Assembly: GCF_910594985.1 (NCBI RefSeq) | Contig: NZ_CAJVCE010000005.1 | Location: 62,001 to 126,000 of the forward strand | Length of the DNA stretch: 64,000 bases | Source: Paenibacillus allorhizosphaerae | GTDB taxonomy: Bacteria > Bacillota > Bacilli > Paenibacillales > NBRC-103111 | Reading direction: 5' to 3' | Shown here: one piece after another, positions 44,228 to 52,979 of the stretch | Layout of the letters: each line of letters opens with the position of its first letter | Position numbering within the stretch: position 1 is the stretch's first letter | Translations under genes and position numbers: made by a program | Notes under the pieces: generated by a model | The model's input: only the letters and a program-made list of their open reading frames with translations | Database searches by the model: none | Told to the model about the DNA's origin: nothing

Positions 44228-44764
44228 TTAAAAAAGAGCGATGCCGAGTAGGCCGGACAATAATATCGCGGCGATCGGCGGAACGTTATATTTCAGCACC
44301 GCCACGAGGACGCCGCCTGTAATGAGAACGCTAATCAAAGTATGCCATGTAATGATGCCCTCGTCCATACCTAACTGTCCGAAACGGATCGCGGCGAATA
44401 AGATCAGACCGGTTACGATCGGCCGCAAGCCATAAAACGAAGCACGAATCCATTTGTTGCGATGAATCTTATAAAAAAAAGCCGCGATGGCTATCATAAC
44501 AAGTAGCGAAGGAAGCACCATGCCGATCGTGGCAATGACGGCTCCGGCTAGACCTGCAATCTTGAACCCGACCAACGTCGCCATATTCGTCGCCAGCGGC
44601 CCAGGCGCCATTCCCGCGAGTGATACCGTATCGGCAAAAACATCTGTCGCTAACCACGCATGAGCTTCGACTTCGTGCTCGATGACCGGCACCATGGCAT
44701 AGCCGCCGCCGAATGACATGAACCCGATTTTGAAAAAGGAAAGAAACAAATCCCACAGCATCAT
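44228..44764 (-). CDS. chromate transporter, half-size (second subunit)
   Basis: 178 residues of the CHR domain type. The N-terminal motif FKIGFMSFGGGYAMVPVIEHEV (half motif) and AGMAPGPLATNMATLVGF are typical. Short-chain members work in pairs; the partner is the gene upstream, 17 bp away. The domain exports chromate or related anions (family knowledge). The start may be ATG 44764 or 44761, both close to GGGGG. Confidence 0.92.
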   Translation of the reverse strand: MMLWDLFLSFFKIGFMSFGGGYAMVPVIEHEVEAHAWLATDVFADTVSLAGMAPGPLATNMATLVGFKIAGLAGAVIATIGMVLPSLLVMIAIAAFFYKIHRNKWIRASFYGLRPIVTGLILFAAIRFGQLGMDEGIITWHTLISVLITGGVLVAVLKYNVPPIAAILLSGLLGIALF

Positions 44765-44781
44765 TGCACCCCCATTCTCTC

Positions 44782-45426
44782 TTAAATTCCGTCGGCAATG
44801 AAATAATCGGGATATACATAACCGGATACCGTAGCAACCTCGCCGTCGTTCTTATCGAGCCTGACGGCCATGCCGAGTTTTTCTTTGACGTAAATGAAAA
44901 CGATGCCTACCACGAGCCCGAACAAAATGACGGAAAGCGGATGAACCGGAACGCTTAGCAGCAGAACAAGCGTGCAGATCATCGTGGCAAACGTCGTTTT
45001 ATCGAATACGGCCGTTTTGGCCATCCGGTAAGCCGCTATGAGAATCAGCGCCACAACGGCCGCATGGATGCCGTCCAGTGCCGCGGCAACCTTAGGATGA
45101 TGCTGGAACATCGAGAAGACGAGGCTCAGTAGGAACGCAATCACGAAGGTTGGAAACGTGATCCCGAGGACGGCAACAGCTGCGCCTCCGACGCCCGCAA
45201 GGCGATAGCCGACAAACGCCGCCGCATTCACGCCAATCCCCCCCGGCGCCGAACCGGAAATGGACAATACGTCGCACATTTCATCGGCGGCGAGCCACTG
45301 TTTCTTATGAACCACTTCTCTTTCAATGATAGGAATCATCGCATAGCCGCCGCCGAAAGTGGCCGGTGATATTTTGAGAAACACCGTAAAGATGCTCCAT
45401 AGTTGTTTCAGCTTGGTGAGCTTCAT
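44782..45426 (-). CDS. chromate transporter, half-size (first subunit)
   Basis: 214 residues with the CHR half motif LKISPATFGGGYAMIPIIEREV and SGSAPGGIGVNAAAFVGY, six membrane helices. It is the upstream member of the split pair. The last about 35 residues are a soluble tail that the partner lacks. The ribosome binding site is weak (GGGCGGG). Chromate-type anion export is inferred from the family. Confidence 0.92.
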   Translation of the reverse strand: MKLTKLKQLWSIFTVFLKISPATFGGGYAMIPIIEREVVHKKQWLAADEMCDVLSISGSAPGGIGVNAAAFVGYRLAGVGGAAVAVLGITFPTFVIAFLLSLVFSMFQHHPKVAAALDGIHAAVVALILIAAYRMAKTAVFDKTTFATMICTLVLLLSVPVHPLSVILFGLVVGIVFIYVKEKLGMAVRLDKNDGEVATVSGYVYPDYFIADGI

Positions 45427-45626
45427 AAAGTATCCCGCCCTTTCCTCTTGTACTACTTCCAGTATAACGCACTTTATTTCGAAATGGAATAAACTATTCT
45501 ACAATGAACCTATCAATTTCCTTTATGAATCGTCACATGTTTATTTATAGCCTAATAAATGGCAATATTTAATGTCCATATTCATATAGGAATTATAAGT
45601 TTTGTTCATAGTGACATTTAGTTCGC

Positions 45627-45669
45627 AAAAAAAGCCGCCTATCCCAGTTTTCACCTGAGACAAGCGGCT
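45627..45669 (-). terminator. terminator of the SGNH hydrolase gene
   Basis: AGCCGCTTGTCTCAG and CTGGGATAGGCGGCT (minus strand) form a 15-bp stem with several G-U pairs around a seven-base loop, then TTTTTTG. It lies 32 bp past the SGNH gene stop. The remainder of 45430-45626 shows no coding signal. Confidence 0.88.
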
Positions 45670-45701
45670 AAAGCTATTTCATCATAGACACTCAGCGATT
45701 A

Positions 45702-46805
45702 TTAAGGCAAAAGTGCGTGCAGGATCGGGGTCAATCCGTCCGCCATCCTTCTAAAACCGAGGTCGTTAGGGTGCGACCCGTCCACCGTGCATTCCTCGAA
45801 ATCTTCGCCGAGCAGAACGTCGCCGTCCTGAAACGCGATGTTCCGGTCCCCGCCCTCCTGCAGCTTTTCGACAAGCTCACGTCCGAAATCGCGGCATACG
45901 ATTCGTCTTTCCCGCATAGCCGTGTTGATTTGTTCCTGCGCATACGGGTTTTTCGAAATGACCAAAATCGGCGTATCCGGATGAACGGAACGGTAGATGC
46001 GAATAAATTCGGGCAGCGTGGCGATATATTGTTCCGCCGTTACGTTGGCAGCGTAATCGAGAGCCAGCAGCGCCGGACGTTCGATTTGAGCGATCAAATG
46101 CGCCAGCTCGGGCTCGCCTTTGCCGTTGCCGGAAAAACCGAGATTGATGAACTCGCGATGAAAGCGGTGGCTTAATATATTTGTAAACGCCATGCCTGGG
46201 CGCGAAGCACAGCCGCCCTGCGTAATCGACGTCCCGTAAAAGATGATTCGGCGATCGTCAATAAACGGTTCCGGCGCCTCAACGGCCGCATCGGCATCGA
46301 GGCCGATCCAGACGCTTTTTACCCCTTGGTACAGCGGGAAATGGATCGTCACGGTCCGCATGATTCGTGGAACGCCCTTCAACTCGTACAGCGGGTACTC
46401 CACCGTCGTTTCCGTCAGCTTCATTCTCGTCGTGCCAACGAAAGCTTGCTCCCCAAACGAACCGATGTAACAGTCAAAGCCGCATTGTCCCGTGGACGGC
46501 ATATGGTACATGTTTGCCGGGCCGGCCAGTTCCGCTTTCAATACGACGGATGCGGCATCGGTCCGGAACCGGATCTGTCCTCCCGCCGTACAGTTCGCAA
46601 GTGAATCGACGGCAGGCCTGAGGCTGTGGGATGGGGAAACGGGCAGTCTGCGGTACACACGGTCTTTCTCCAGCCACGGGAATCCGCACAATCGGAACGG
46701 TTCCTCCAGCGGCGACCTCCACGCCAGCGTGGTATCGCTTGCAGCAGTAAGCCGCATGTTTGCATCCAACTTCGTCGGATCTACGCCTCCATGAGAGCGG
46801 GTCAT
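45702..46805 (-). CDS. SGNH-type carbohydrate esterase-like protein
   Basis: 367 residues. A non-catalytic jelly-roll-like first third is followed by a SGNH domain with IIFYGTSITQGG (nucleophile Ser), LGFSGNGKGEPE and finally DGSHPNDLGF (Asp and His). This two-part layout is typical of acetylxylan-esterase-like proteins and Paenibacillus SGNH enzymes. No signal peptide is present, so it may act on imported oligosaccharide. GGAGGA lies 10 nt upstream of ATG 46805. Confidence 0.87.
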   Translation of the reverse strand: MTRSHGGVDPTKLDANMRLTAASDTTLAWRSPLEEPFRLCGFPWLEKDRVYRRLPVSPSHSLRPAVDSLANCTAGGQIRFRTDAASVVLKAELAGPANMYHMPSTGQCGFDCYIGSFGEQAFVGTTRMKLTETTVEYPLYELKGVPRIMRTVTIHFPLYQGVKSVWIGLDADAAVEAPEPFIDDRRIIFYGTSITQGGCASRPGMAFTNILSHRFHREFINLGFSGNGKGEPELAHLIAQIERPALLALDYAANVTAEQYIATLPEFIRIYRSVHPDTPILVISKNPYAQEQINTAMRERRIVCRDFGRELVEKLQEGGDRNIAFQDGDVLLGEDFEECTVDGSHPNDLGFRRMADGLTPILHALLP

Positions 46806-46901
46806 AGCAGTATGTCCTCCTTCATTTCGTCATCGGTCACGACCGAGTCTACACTACCATTGTAAAGCGATTACCCGATCTTGCCAATGTATCAGCACGA
46901 A

Positions 46902-46928
46902 ACAAATGCCGTCCAAGACGGCGTTTGT
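46902..46928 (-). terminator. terminator-like hairpin after the MATE gene
   Basis: ACAAATGCCGTC and GACGGCGTTTGT form a 12-bp stem (one G-U) with a three-base loop. The T run is short, so efficiency is unsure; it is 25 bp past the MATE gene stop. Confidence 0.6.
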
Positions 46929-46952
46929 CGGTGGCTTCCTACCTATTTCTTG

Positions 46953-48320
46953 TTACTGTGATGCAGACATATCCGACGACTCGGACGCAACCCGCTTCCG
47001 CCGAGTTAGCTGCGCCCGTTTGATCCAGCGAATCAGAACGATAACGCCACGCGTATACTCATCAATGATCATCCCGATATAAATGCCAATGAGTCCCCAC
47101 TCCAGCCGAATGCCGAACAAGTACGAAAGGCCTGTCGCAATTAGCCACATGGAGAGCAAGCCGTTGATCATAATGAAGCGGGTATCGCCTACAGCCGTCA
47201 ATGCTCCGTTGATCGCCATGTTCAACATTTTGCCCGGCTGAAGAATAATGTTCACTGCCAGCAGCGATACGCCGAGCGCTACGATTTCCGCATCGGCAGT
47301 GAACAGGTGCAGCACGTTGCCACCTGCCGCATACAGCAGCAGCGTGCCTGGAATGACGATCAGCAGTCCGAGCCCCAAAGCTCGAAAAGCGCTCCGGTAA
47401 GCCTCCTTGTTGTCCCCGGCGCCGAACAAATACGCAATCTGGATTTGCGCCGCCATCGCGACGGAATACCCGAGCAAAAAACAAAACGATTCCATCGTAT
47501 TCATGTACGTCCGCGCGGCAAGCTCTTTCGCTCCCAGCATCGCGACAAACGAGAATATGACGAGCTGCGTCACGAACCAGGAAGCCGAGTTGACTCCCAT
47601 CGGCCATCCGAGCCGCAATATATCTTTGAACAACGACCGGTCGAACAGCTGAAAATCGCGCCATTCTACCTTTCGCTCGAACGCGTACAAAAACAGCCGC
47701 AGCAGCACGATAGAAGCGGCAAGCCGGCTAACAAGCGTCGATACCGCCGCTCCGGTCAATCCGAGCTGCGGAAATCCGAACGCCCCGTATATGAACACAT
47801 AGCCCAGCAGCACATGCACGACATTCATGCCAATGGCGATAAACATCGGTCCACGGGTATTCCCCGTATTGCGGATGACCGAACCGAGCGCAGCCATCGC
47901 TGCGGTAAAGATCGTTCCGCCGCCGACGATCGAAATATACGATTGCGCCAACGGCAGCAGCGGGTCGGGAATTTGCAGCAGCTTGGCCACGAACTCCGCG
48001 AACACGAACAACAGCACGCTCAACCCGGCGCTAATATACAGCGAGACCTTTACGGCAATGATCGCTGCGATCCGCGCCTCCTCCCGTTTGCCTGCACCAA
48101 GATTTTGCGCGATCAGCACGCCCGCTCCGGCAGCGACGGTCATAAACAATATCGTTGCCGCCTGGAACAATTGATTCGATATGCCGACGACCGCCACCGC
48201 ATCGTCCGAAATATGGCTGACCATCAGCGTATCGGCCGTGCCGAGCAAAAACTGCAAAAACATTTCAATGAAGATCGGCCACGCGAGCGCCCAAAGCGTT
48301 AATTTTTTTTCCGACTGCAT
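46953..48320 (-). CDS. MATE family efflux transporter
   Basis: 455 residues with 12 membrane helices in two homologous halves. It begins MQSEKKLTLWALAWPIFIEMFLQFLLGTADTL, and AVVGISNQLF follows, as in NorM-like MATE pumps. The start is ATG 48320 with GGAGGAATTCACACC before it; the longer frame to 48347 has no site. It exports cationic compounds by Na+ or H+ antiport (family knowledge). Confidence 0.93.
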   Translation of the reverse strand: MQSEKKLTLWALAWPIFIEMFLQFLLGTADTLMVSHISDDAVAVVGISNQLFQAATILFMTVAAGAGVLIAQNLGAGKREEARIAAIIAVKVSLYISAGLSVLLFVFAEFVAKLLQIPDPLLPLAQSYISIVGGGTIFTAAMAALGSVIRNTGNTRGPMFIAIGMNVVHVLLGYVFIYGAFGFPQLGLTGAAVSTLVSRLAASIVLLRLFLYAFERKVEWRDFQLFDRSLFKDILRLGWPMGVNSASWFVTQLVIFSFVAMLGAKELAARTYMNTMESFCFLLGYSVAMAAQIQIAYLFGAGDNKEAYRSAFRALGLGLLIVIPGTLLLYAAGGNVLHLFTADAEIVALGVSLLAVNIILQPGKMLNMAINGALTAVGDTRFIMINGLLSMWLIATGLSYLFGIRLEWGLIGIYIGMIIDEYTRGVIVLIRWIKRAQLTRRKRVASESSDMSASQ

Positions 48321-48449
48321 GGTGTGAATTCCTCCGCTCACCTTCACCGATTCATTGTATCAGTGTACCAACCGGAACCGGACAATGACAATGTCGTTTT
48401 TTACGGAGACATATGCATTTTTGCTCTCACCCGATCGACTGATAACGCA

Positions 48450-48478
48450 AACCGCGCGCCAACGATTGGCGCGCGGTT
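48450..48478. repeat. perfect 13-bp inverted repeat with triloop
   Basis: AACCGCGCGCCAA and TTGGCGCGCGGTT flank the triloop CGA. A very GC-rich hairpin between the MATE gene and the solute-binding protein gene; no T tract follows on either strand. It may be an inefficient terminator or a protein site. Confidence 0.5.
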
Positions 48479-48561
48479 GGAACATGCAGCCTTTTCCAGG
48501 ATCGCTGCGGATTTGGTTAAACCGCCCGCTTGTTACTTGATCCGGGGAGATGAGGCTTCAT

Positions 48562-49890
48562 CTATTTTTTAAGCTGGCTTTCGATATGCTTGTTCAATTC
48601 TTCGTCTGCATCTCTCAGCGCGGTATTGATGTCCTTTTCCTTGCTCACGACCGATTGGAACGCCTTGCTCGTAATTTTGTCGACTTCGCCCTCGTTCAGG
48701 AACTGAATCGGGGTAATCACGGCCATTTTCGGTTTGGTCAGCGCGATCAAATTTTTCCCGTTAAATTCGGTGATTCCTTTTCCGAACTCGTCCTTTACCT
48801 TCTGCGAATTCAAAATCGTCATTCTGCCGTTCCTCACCATTTCCGTCTGTACTTCATCCGACAGGATCGTCTCCAGTACCTGGAAGGCCGCGTCCTTCGC
48901 CTTGCTTTGCGTCGTGATGGACAATACCGGGCTGTCGACGCGGTGCCCAACGCCCGGAGCTTTCTTATTGGAAGGATACGTGACGACCTCCCACTTCAAG
49001 TCGGGCGCTTTCTTCAACGCGCTGAGCGTATTGCTGTAACCTGCCAGCATCCCCAGCTCGCCTTTGATGAACGCCTGCTCGTTTTTGCCGTAATTGAGCG
49101 TCTTGAAGTCTCCCTCGGTCAAACCGCGAATGTCATACAGGCTGTTCCACAGCTGGAACAGTTCTTTCCACTGGTCCGTATTCAATAGCGATTTGTTCGT
49201 TTTGAAATCGGCATACGGCAAGCTCAGCTGACGGGCTCCGCGGTATAAGAAGTCGGCGTAGACGCCGCGGTATTGTGTCCCGTTATCAAGCCGGGTCAGT
49301 TTCGAGGCCAAGTCTCTCACATCTTCCCACGTCATGCCGTCCTTCGGATACGGTACACCCATTCGGTCGAACAAATCCTTGTTGTAAAACAAGCCGAACG
49401 GATTATGATAAGCGGCAAACCCGACCAGATACTTCTGGTTGCTGGCGATTTTGACCGTTTCCAACGCTTCCGGAACGATTCGGCCCGTATCGAATTTGTG
49501 CTTCTTGATCAAATCCTCAATGTTGAACGTCATGTTCAAATCGTTAATTTGCGACAGGTTGCCCGGATACAGACCGACGATGTCGGGAACAGTGCCCGCC
49601 GCCACCAGATCGGTCAAGCTGTTGCCTTTGTCGGATGTATTGATGCGTTCTACTGTAATATGCGGATACTTTTTCTTGACGGGCTCCGCCACATACTTGG
49701 CGAAGTCTTCTTCGGTGAACATATTGTTGCTTACGGCAAAGCGAATCGTCGCAGGCTCCGTCTTGACCGGCCCGTCCGCCGGATTCGACGCGACCGGTTT
49801 CGTCGTTCCGGGCTCGGCGCCGCCGCAGCCCGAGATGACCGACAGTGCTACGCATCCCGATATTGCGAGTTTCCAATGATTTCTTTTCAT
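48562..49890 (-). CDS. extracellular sugar-binding lipoprotein (ABC transporter family 1)
   Basis: 442 residues from ATG 49890 (GAGGGTGG upstream). The lipobox is ISGC. It shares the FYNKDLFDRMGVPYPKDGMTWE stretch with the two other binding proteins in this window. The gene is divergent from the AraC regulator and no permease genes are near. The earlier frame start at 49962 is outside the leader and is not supported. Ligand unknown, probably a plant-type oligosaccharide. Confidence 0.9.
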   Translation of the reverse strand: MKRNHWKLAISGCVALSVISGCGGAEPGTTKPVASNPADGPVKTEPATIRFAVSNNMFTEEDFAKYVAEPVKKKYPHITVERINTSDKGNSLTDLVAAGTVPDIVGLYPGNLSQINDLNMTFNIEDLIKKHKFDTGRIVPEALETVKIASNQKYLVGFAAYHNPFGLFYNKDLFDRMGVPYPKDGMTWEDVRDLASKLTRLDNGTQYRGVYADFLYRGARQLSLPYADFKTNKSLLNTDQWKELFQLWNSLYDIRGLTEGDFKTLNYGKNEQAFIKGELGMLAGYSNTLSALKKAPDLKWEVVTYPSNKKAPGVGHRVDSPVLSITTQSKAKDAAFQVLETILSDEVQTEMVRNGRMTILNSQKVKDEFGKGITEFNGKNLIALTKPKMAVITPIQFLNEGEVDKITSKAFQSVVSKEKDINTALRDADEELNKHIESQLKK

Positions 49891-50034
49891 AAGACCACCC
49901 TCTACTATGTTTTGAAGCGCTTTCACAACGACCAATGTATTCATTAAAACATATTCAACCAACGTAACCTATGTAATATACCGACTACTTATAGTACAAA
50001 ATCAGGTTGTTGATAAATAGGGGATTGCATTAAA

Positions 50035-50048
50035 TGCAAACGTTTGCG
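50035..50048. promoter_or_regulatory. palindromic CcpA/LacI-type operator candidate
   Basis: TGCAAACGTTTGCG (50035-50048) contains the perfect GCAAACGTTTGC palindrome. It resembles the catabolite-responsive element pattern TGNAANCGNTTNCA with one mismatch. It lies 25 bp upstream of the AraC start; a second, weaker site TGAAGCGCTTTCA (49913-49925) precedes the lipoprotein gene. Carbon-catabolite control of this pair is inferred. Confidence 0.5.
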
Positions 50049-50072
50049 AAAAATAAGATGAGGTGATTTTTT

Positions 50073-50936
50073 ATGGACAATTTGGAGCTGTCGATCCCGC
50101 CGCTTCCTCAGTTCATTACAGCAAACCGTCTGCAGTACGAACGGGGGTTTACTCATTTTGAACGAAGCTTTCCACTGTACGATATCCTATATGTTACGCA
50201 AGGCTCGTTTCACATGACCGAGGATGGGAAAGAGTACAATCTCGAGGCGAATCACCTTCTGGTATTGGAGCCGTTCAAGCGGCATTGGGGGCACCGGGCA
50301 TGCCCTCCCGGAACGAAGCTTTATTATTTGCATTTCAAGCATCCCGCTCCGGTTCGAACGGTCCCCGGCGAAGAGATACAGTGGAATTCGATGCTTCCTT
50401 CGCAAAACCATTGGGATCACGAGCCTGCCGAGCAATTCATGTATATCCCGAAAATGGCCGTACTCGATCCCGACGCGACCGTTCCGCTTCTCGAAGAAAT
50501 CGTGAGGCGCAAGCGGAGATTTACGCTTGAAAACCAGCTGCCGCTGCAAGCATTGTCCGCCCAATTTTTCATGCTGCTGCAAAAAGCGGTCCGTTCCCAG
50601 TCCGGCACGCGGTCCCATGAGATCAGCCGGCTGGTCGTCGAAGACTTGAGAGCCCGCATGGAGGAACCGTTTCGGCTCGAAGCGCTGGCAAGCCGGCTCA
50701 ATTACCATATCGACTACTTGTCCAAATGCTTGAAGAAGCATACCGGCCTCACCCCTGTGCAATATTTGAATCGGCTGCGCATGGAGCAAGCGAAGCAGCT
50801 GCTCGAGCGATCGAACCTAACGCTGCAGGAAATCAGCGAAAAGGTCGGCATTCACGATTACAACTATTTTTTCCGCCTGTTTCGCAAGCACACCGGCATA
50901 TCGCCTTTTCGATACCGGCAGCAGCATAAGCAATAA
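50073..50936 (+). CDS. AraC family transcriptional regulator
   Basis: 287 residues. The N-terminal part is a cupin-like sensor (GSFHMTEDGKEYNLEANHLLVLEP). The C-terminal 100 residues contain the two AraC HTH units (EALASRLNYHIDYLSK, and NLTLQEISEKVGIHDYNYFF). The gene is divergent from a sugar-binding lipoprotein, which is probably its target. ATG 50073 is preceded by GAGGTG (8 nt). Confidence 0.92.
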   Translation: MDNLELSIPPLPQFITANRLQYERGFTHFERSFPLYDILYVTQGSFHMTEDGKEYNLEANHLLVLEPFKRHWGHRACPPGTKLYYLHFKHPAPVRTVPGEEIQWNSMLPSQNHWDHEPAEQFMYIPKMAVLDPDATVPLLEEIVRRKRRFTLENQLPLQALSAQFFMLLQKAVRSQSGTRSHEISRLVVEDLRARMEEPFRLEALASRLNYHIDYLSKCLKKHTGLTPVQYLNRLRMEQAKQLLERSNLTLQEISEKVGIHDYNYFFRLFRKHTGISPFRYRQQHKQ

Positions 50937-51212
50937 CCGTGTGGGTGCGCCTTCGCCGGTTCCCTTCTATGGGGCCTCCTCCCCTAACGGGAAACTTTTC
51001 CATTGTCCGATATTCGCCTAATCGTGCTAACGCTTCATATATGTTGGAATATGGAGACATCGGAAGAAAAGTTTGGGTCTGGCTTATATTCTGAATAAAT
51101 ACCGCGATTTAAACCTGAATATCAACGCTACCGTTGACGTGAACGGATGAAATATTTAGGTTGCCGAAGTATAATATGTTTTTGAGACCATGATTCATCA
51201 TATAAAAACGGG

Positions 51213-52979
51213 ATGGGGATGCTATTGAAAGACCCGCGATTGCTGACAGATTATGTAAAAGCGCATTGGTATTTTTACTTGCTGGCCGTTGCCTGTATCG
51301 CGCTCGCCAACATTACGCAATCCTATTATCCGAGGGTGCTCGGTAATTTTACCGACGATCTTCAGAAGGCGGGCATTTCACCGCCCGTCATTCAGAACTA
51401 CGCCATGATTTTACTTGCGATCGGGATTGGATACGGCGTGCTAGGCGGATTCGGACAGTATATGATTATGCGTATGGGGCGGTTGTTTGAATTTTTTACG
51501 AGAAAAAAATTGTTCGAGCACTTCACCACGCTGGGAGAAAGCTACTACTCGAAAAACGGTGTCGGCAAGCTGCTCAGCTACGTCATGAACGATGTCAAGA
51601 ACGTGCGGGATGCCATCTCCCAAGGCATCAACCACACGACCAACTCGGTCATCATGATCATATCCGTTATCGTCATGATGCTGCTCAGCTCGATTCCTTT
51701 GTACTTGATCGTCATCTGCGTTCTTCCGATGCTGGCGATCCCTTGGACGGTCATTTACTTCGGGCCGAAAATCCGCGAACGATCCAAGAAAGTGCAGGAA
51801 TCGCTGGCCACGATGACGGAATCGGCAGAGGAGCAGTTCGGGGGCATCCGCGTAACAAAGAAATTCGCCGTGGAGAGCATCATGCGCGGCCGCTTCGGCG
51901 AGACCGTCGACCGCATTGTAGAAAACCAAGTAAAGCTTGTCCGGATGTCCTCCCTATTTCAGGCTTTGCTCCCGTTTTTGGGTGCGTTATCGCTCATCAT
52001 CTCGATTGCGCTCGGCGGATATTTAACGATTCAAAAACAAATTACGCTCGGCAATTTCGTATCGCTCACCTTGTACCTGCGAATGATCGTGAACCCGCTG
52101 CAGCAGATTGGCAACGTTATCAATACGATGCAGCGGTCGCGCGCTTCGCTGGAGCGCATTAACAAACTGCTTGCGATCCCACCGGAAATTCAGGAAGCCG
52201 AGCATGCTCTGCCTCTCGAAGCAAAAGGCGCCGGCATTCGAATCTCCGGTTTGACGTTTGCGTATCCGGACGCAAAGGAGGAAGCGCTGCACGATATCGA
52301 CCTGTATATTCCGCCGGGCAAAACGTTGGGCATTATCGGCAAAACCGGCAGCGGCAAAACGACGCTCGTCAAACTGCTGCTCCGCATCTATGATCCTCCG
52401 GCAGGAACGGTCAAGATCGGCGACGTCGATATTCGAGAGGCTACGCTTGCGAGCTTGCGCAATCAAATTGCATACGTGTCGCAGGACGGCTTCCTGTTCA
52501 GCACGACCATACGCGACAATATCGCTTTCTATGACAGACAAACGGAATTCGCCAACGTGGAAAAAGCGTCGAAGCAGGCGCAAATTCATGACAACATCGT
52601 CGAATTTCCGGAAAAATTCGAGACGCGGCTAGGCGAACGAGGCATTACGCTGTCCGGCGGACAGCGGCAGCGAACGTCGCTGGCGCGCGGCTTCATTAAG
52701 AACGCTCCCGTTCTGATCCTCGACGACAGCGTAAGCGCCGTCGATGCCGTAACGGAAACGAAAATCATCGAAAATATTCGTTTGGGCCGTAAGGGCAAAA
52801 CGACGATTATTATCGCGCACCGGATCAGTGCGCTGAAGCACGCCGATGAAATTATCGTGCTGGATGAGGGAACCATCGTACAGCGCGGCACCCACGCGCA
52901 GCTGCTTGCGGAGGATGGCCTTTACGCTTCCCTCTACTCGATCCAGGAGGAGGGGACACGCTATGCCGAAGGAAAATAG
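51213..52979 (+). CDS. ABC exporter half (degenerate-site subunit, YfiB-like)
   Basis: 588 residues: six membrane helices, then an ATPase domain. Walker A GKTGSGKTT, signature LSGGQRQR and the Walker B VLILDDSVSAVD. The residue after the Walker B Asp is Asp, not the usual catalytic Glu, as in heterodimeric exporters such as BmrC and TM287. The 3' end overlaps the partner gene by 17 bases. ATG 51213 or 51219 can be the start. Confidence 0.93.
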   Translation: MGMLLKDPRLLTDYVKAHWYFYLLAVACIALANITQSYYPRVLGNFTDDLQKAGISPPVIQNYAMILLAIGIGYGVLGGFGQYMIMRMGRLFEFFTRKKLFEHFTTLGESYYSKNGVGKLLSYVMNDVKNVRDAISQGINHTTNSVIMIISVIVMMLLSSIPLYLIVICVLPMLAIPWTVIYFGPKIRERSKKVQESLATMTESAEEQFGGIRVTKKFAVESIMRGRFGETVDRIVENQVKLVRMSSLFQALLPFLGALSLIISIALGGYLTIQKQITLGNFVSLTLYLRMIVNPLQQIGNVINTMQRSRASLERINKLLAIPPEIQEAEHALPLEAKGAGIRISGLTFAYPDAKEEALHDIDLYIPPGKTLGIIGKTGSGKTTLVKLLLRIYDPPAGTVKIGDVDIREATLASLRNQIAYVSQDGFLFSTTIRDNIAFYDRQTEFANVEKASKQAQIHDNIVEFPEKFETRLGERGITLSGGQRQRTSLARGFIKNAPVLILDDSVSAVDAVTETKIIENIRLGRKGKTTIIIAHRISALKHADEIIVLDEGTIVQRGTHAQLLAEDGLYASLYSIQEEGTRYAEGK

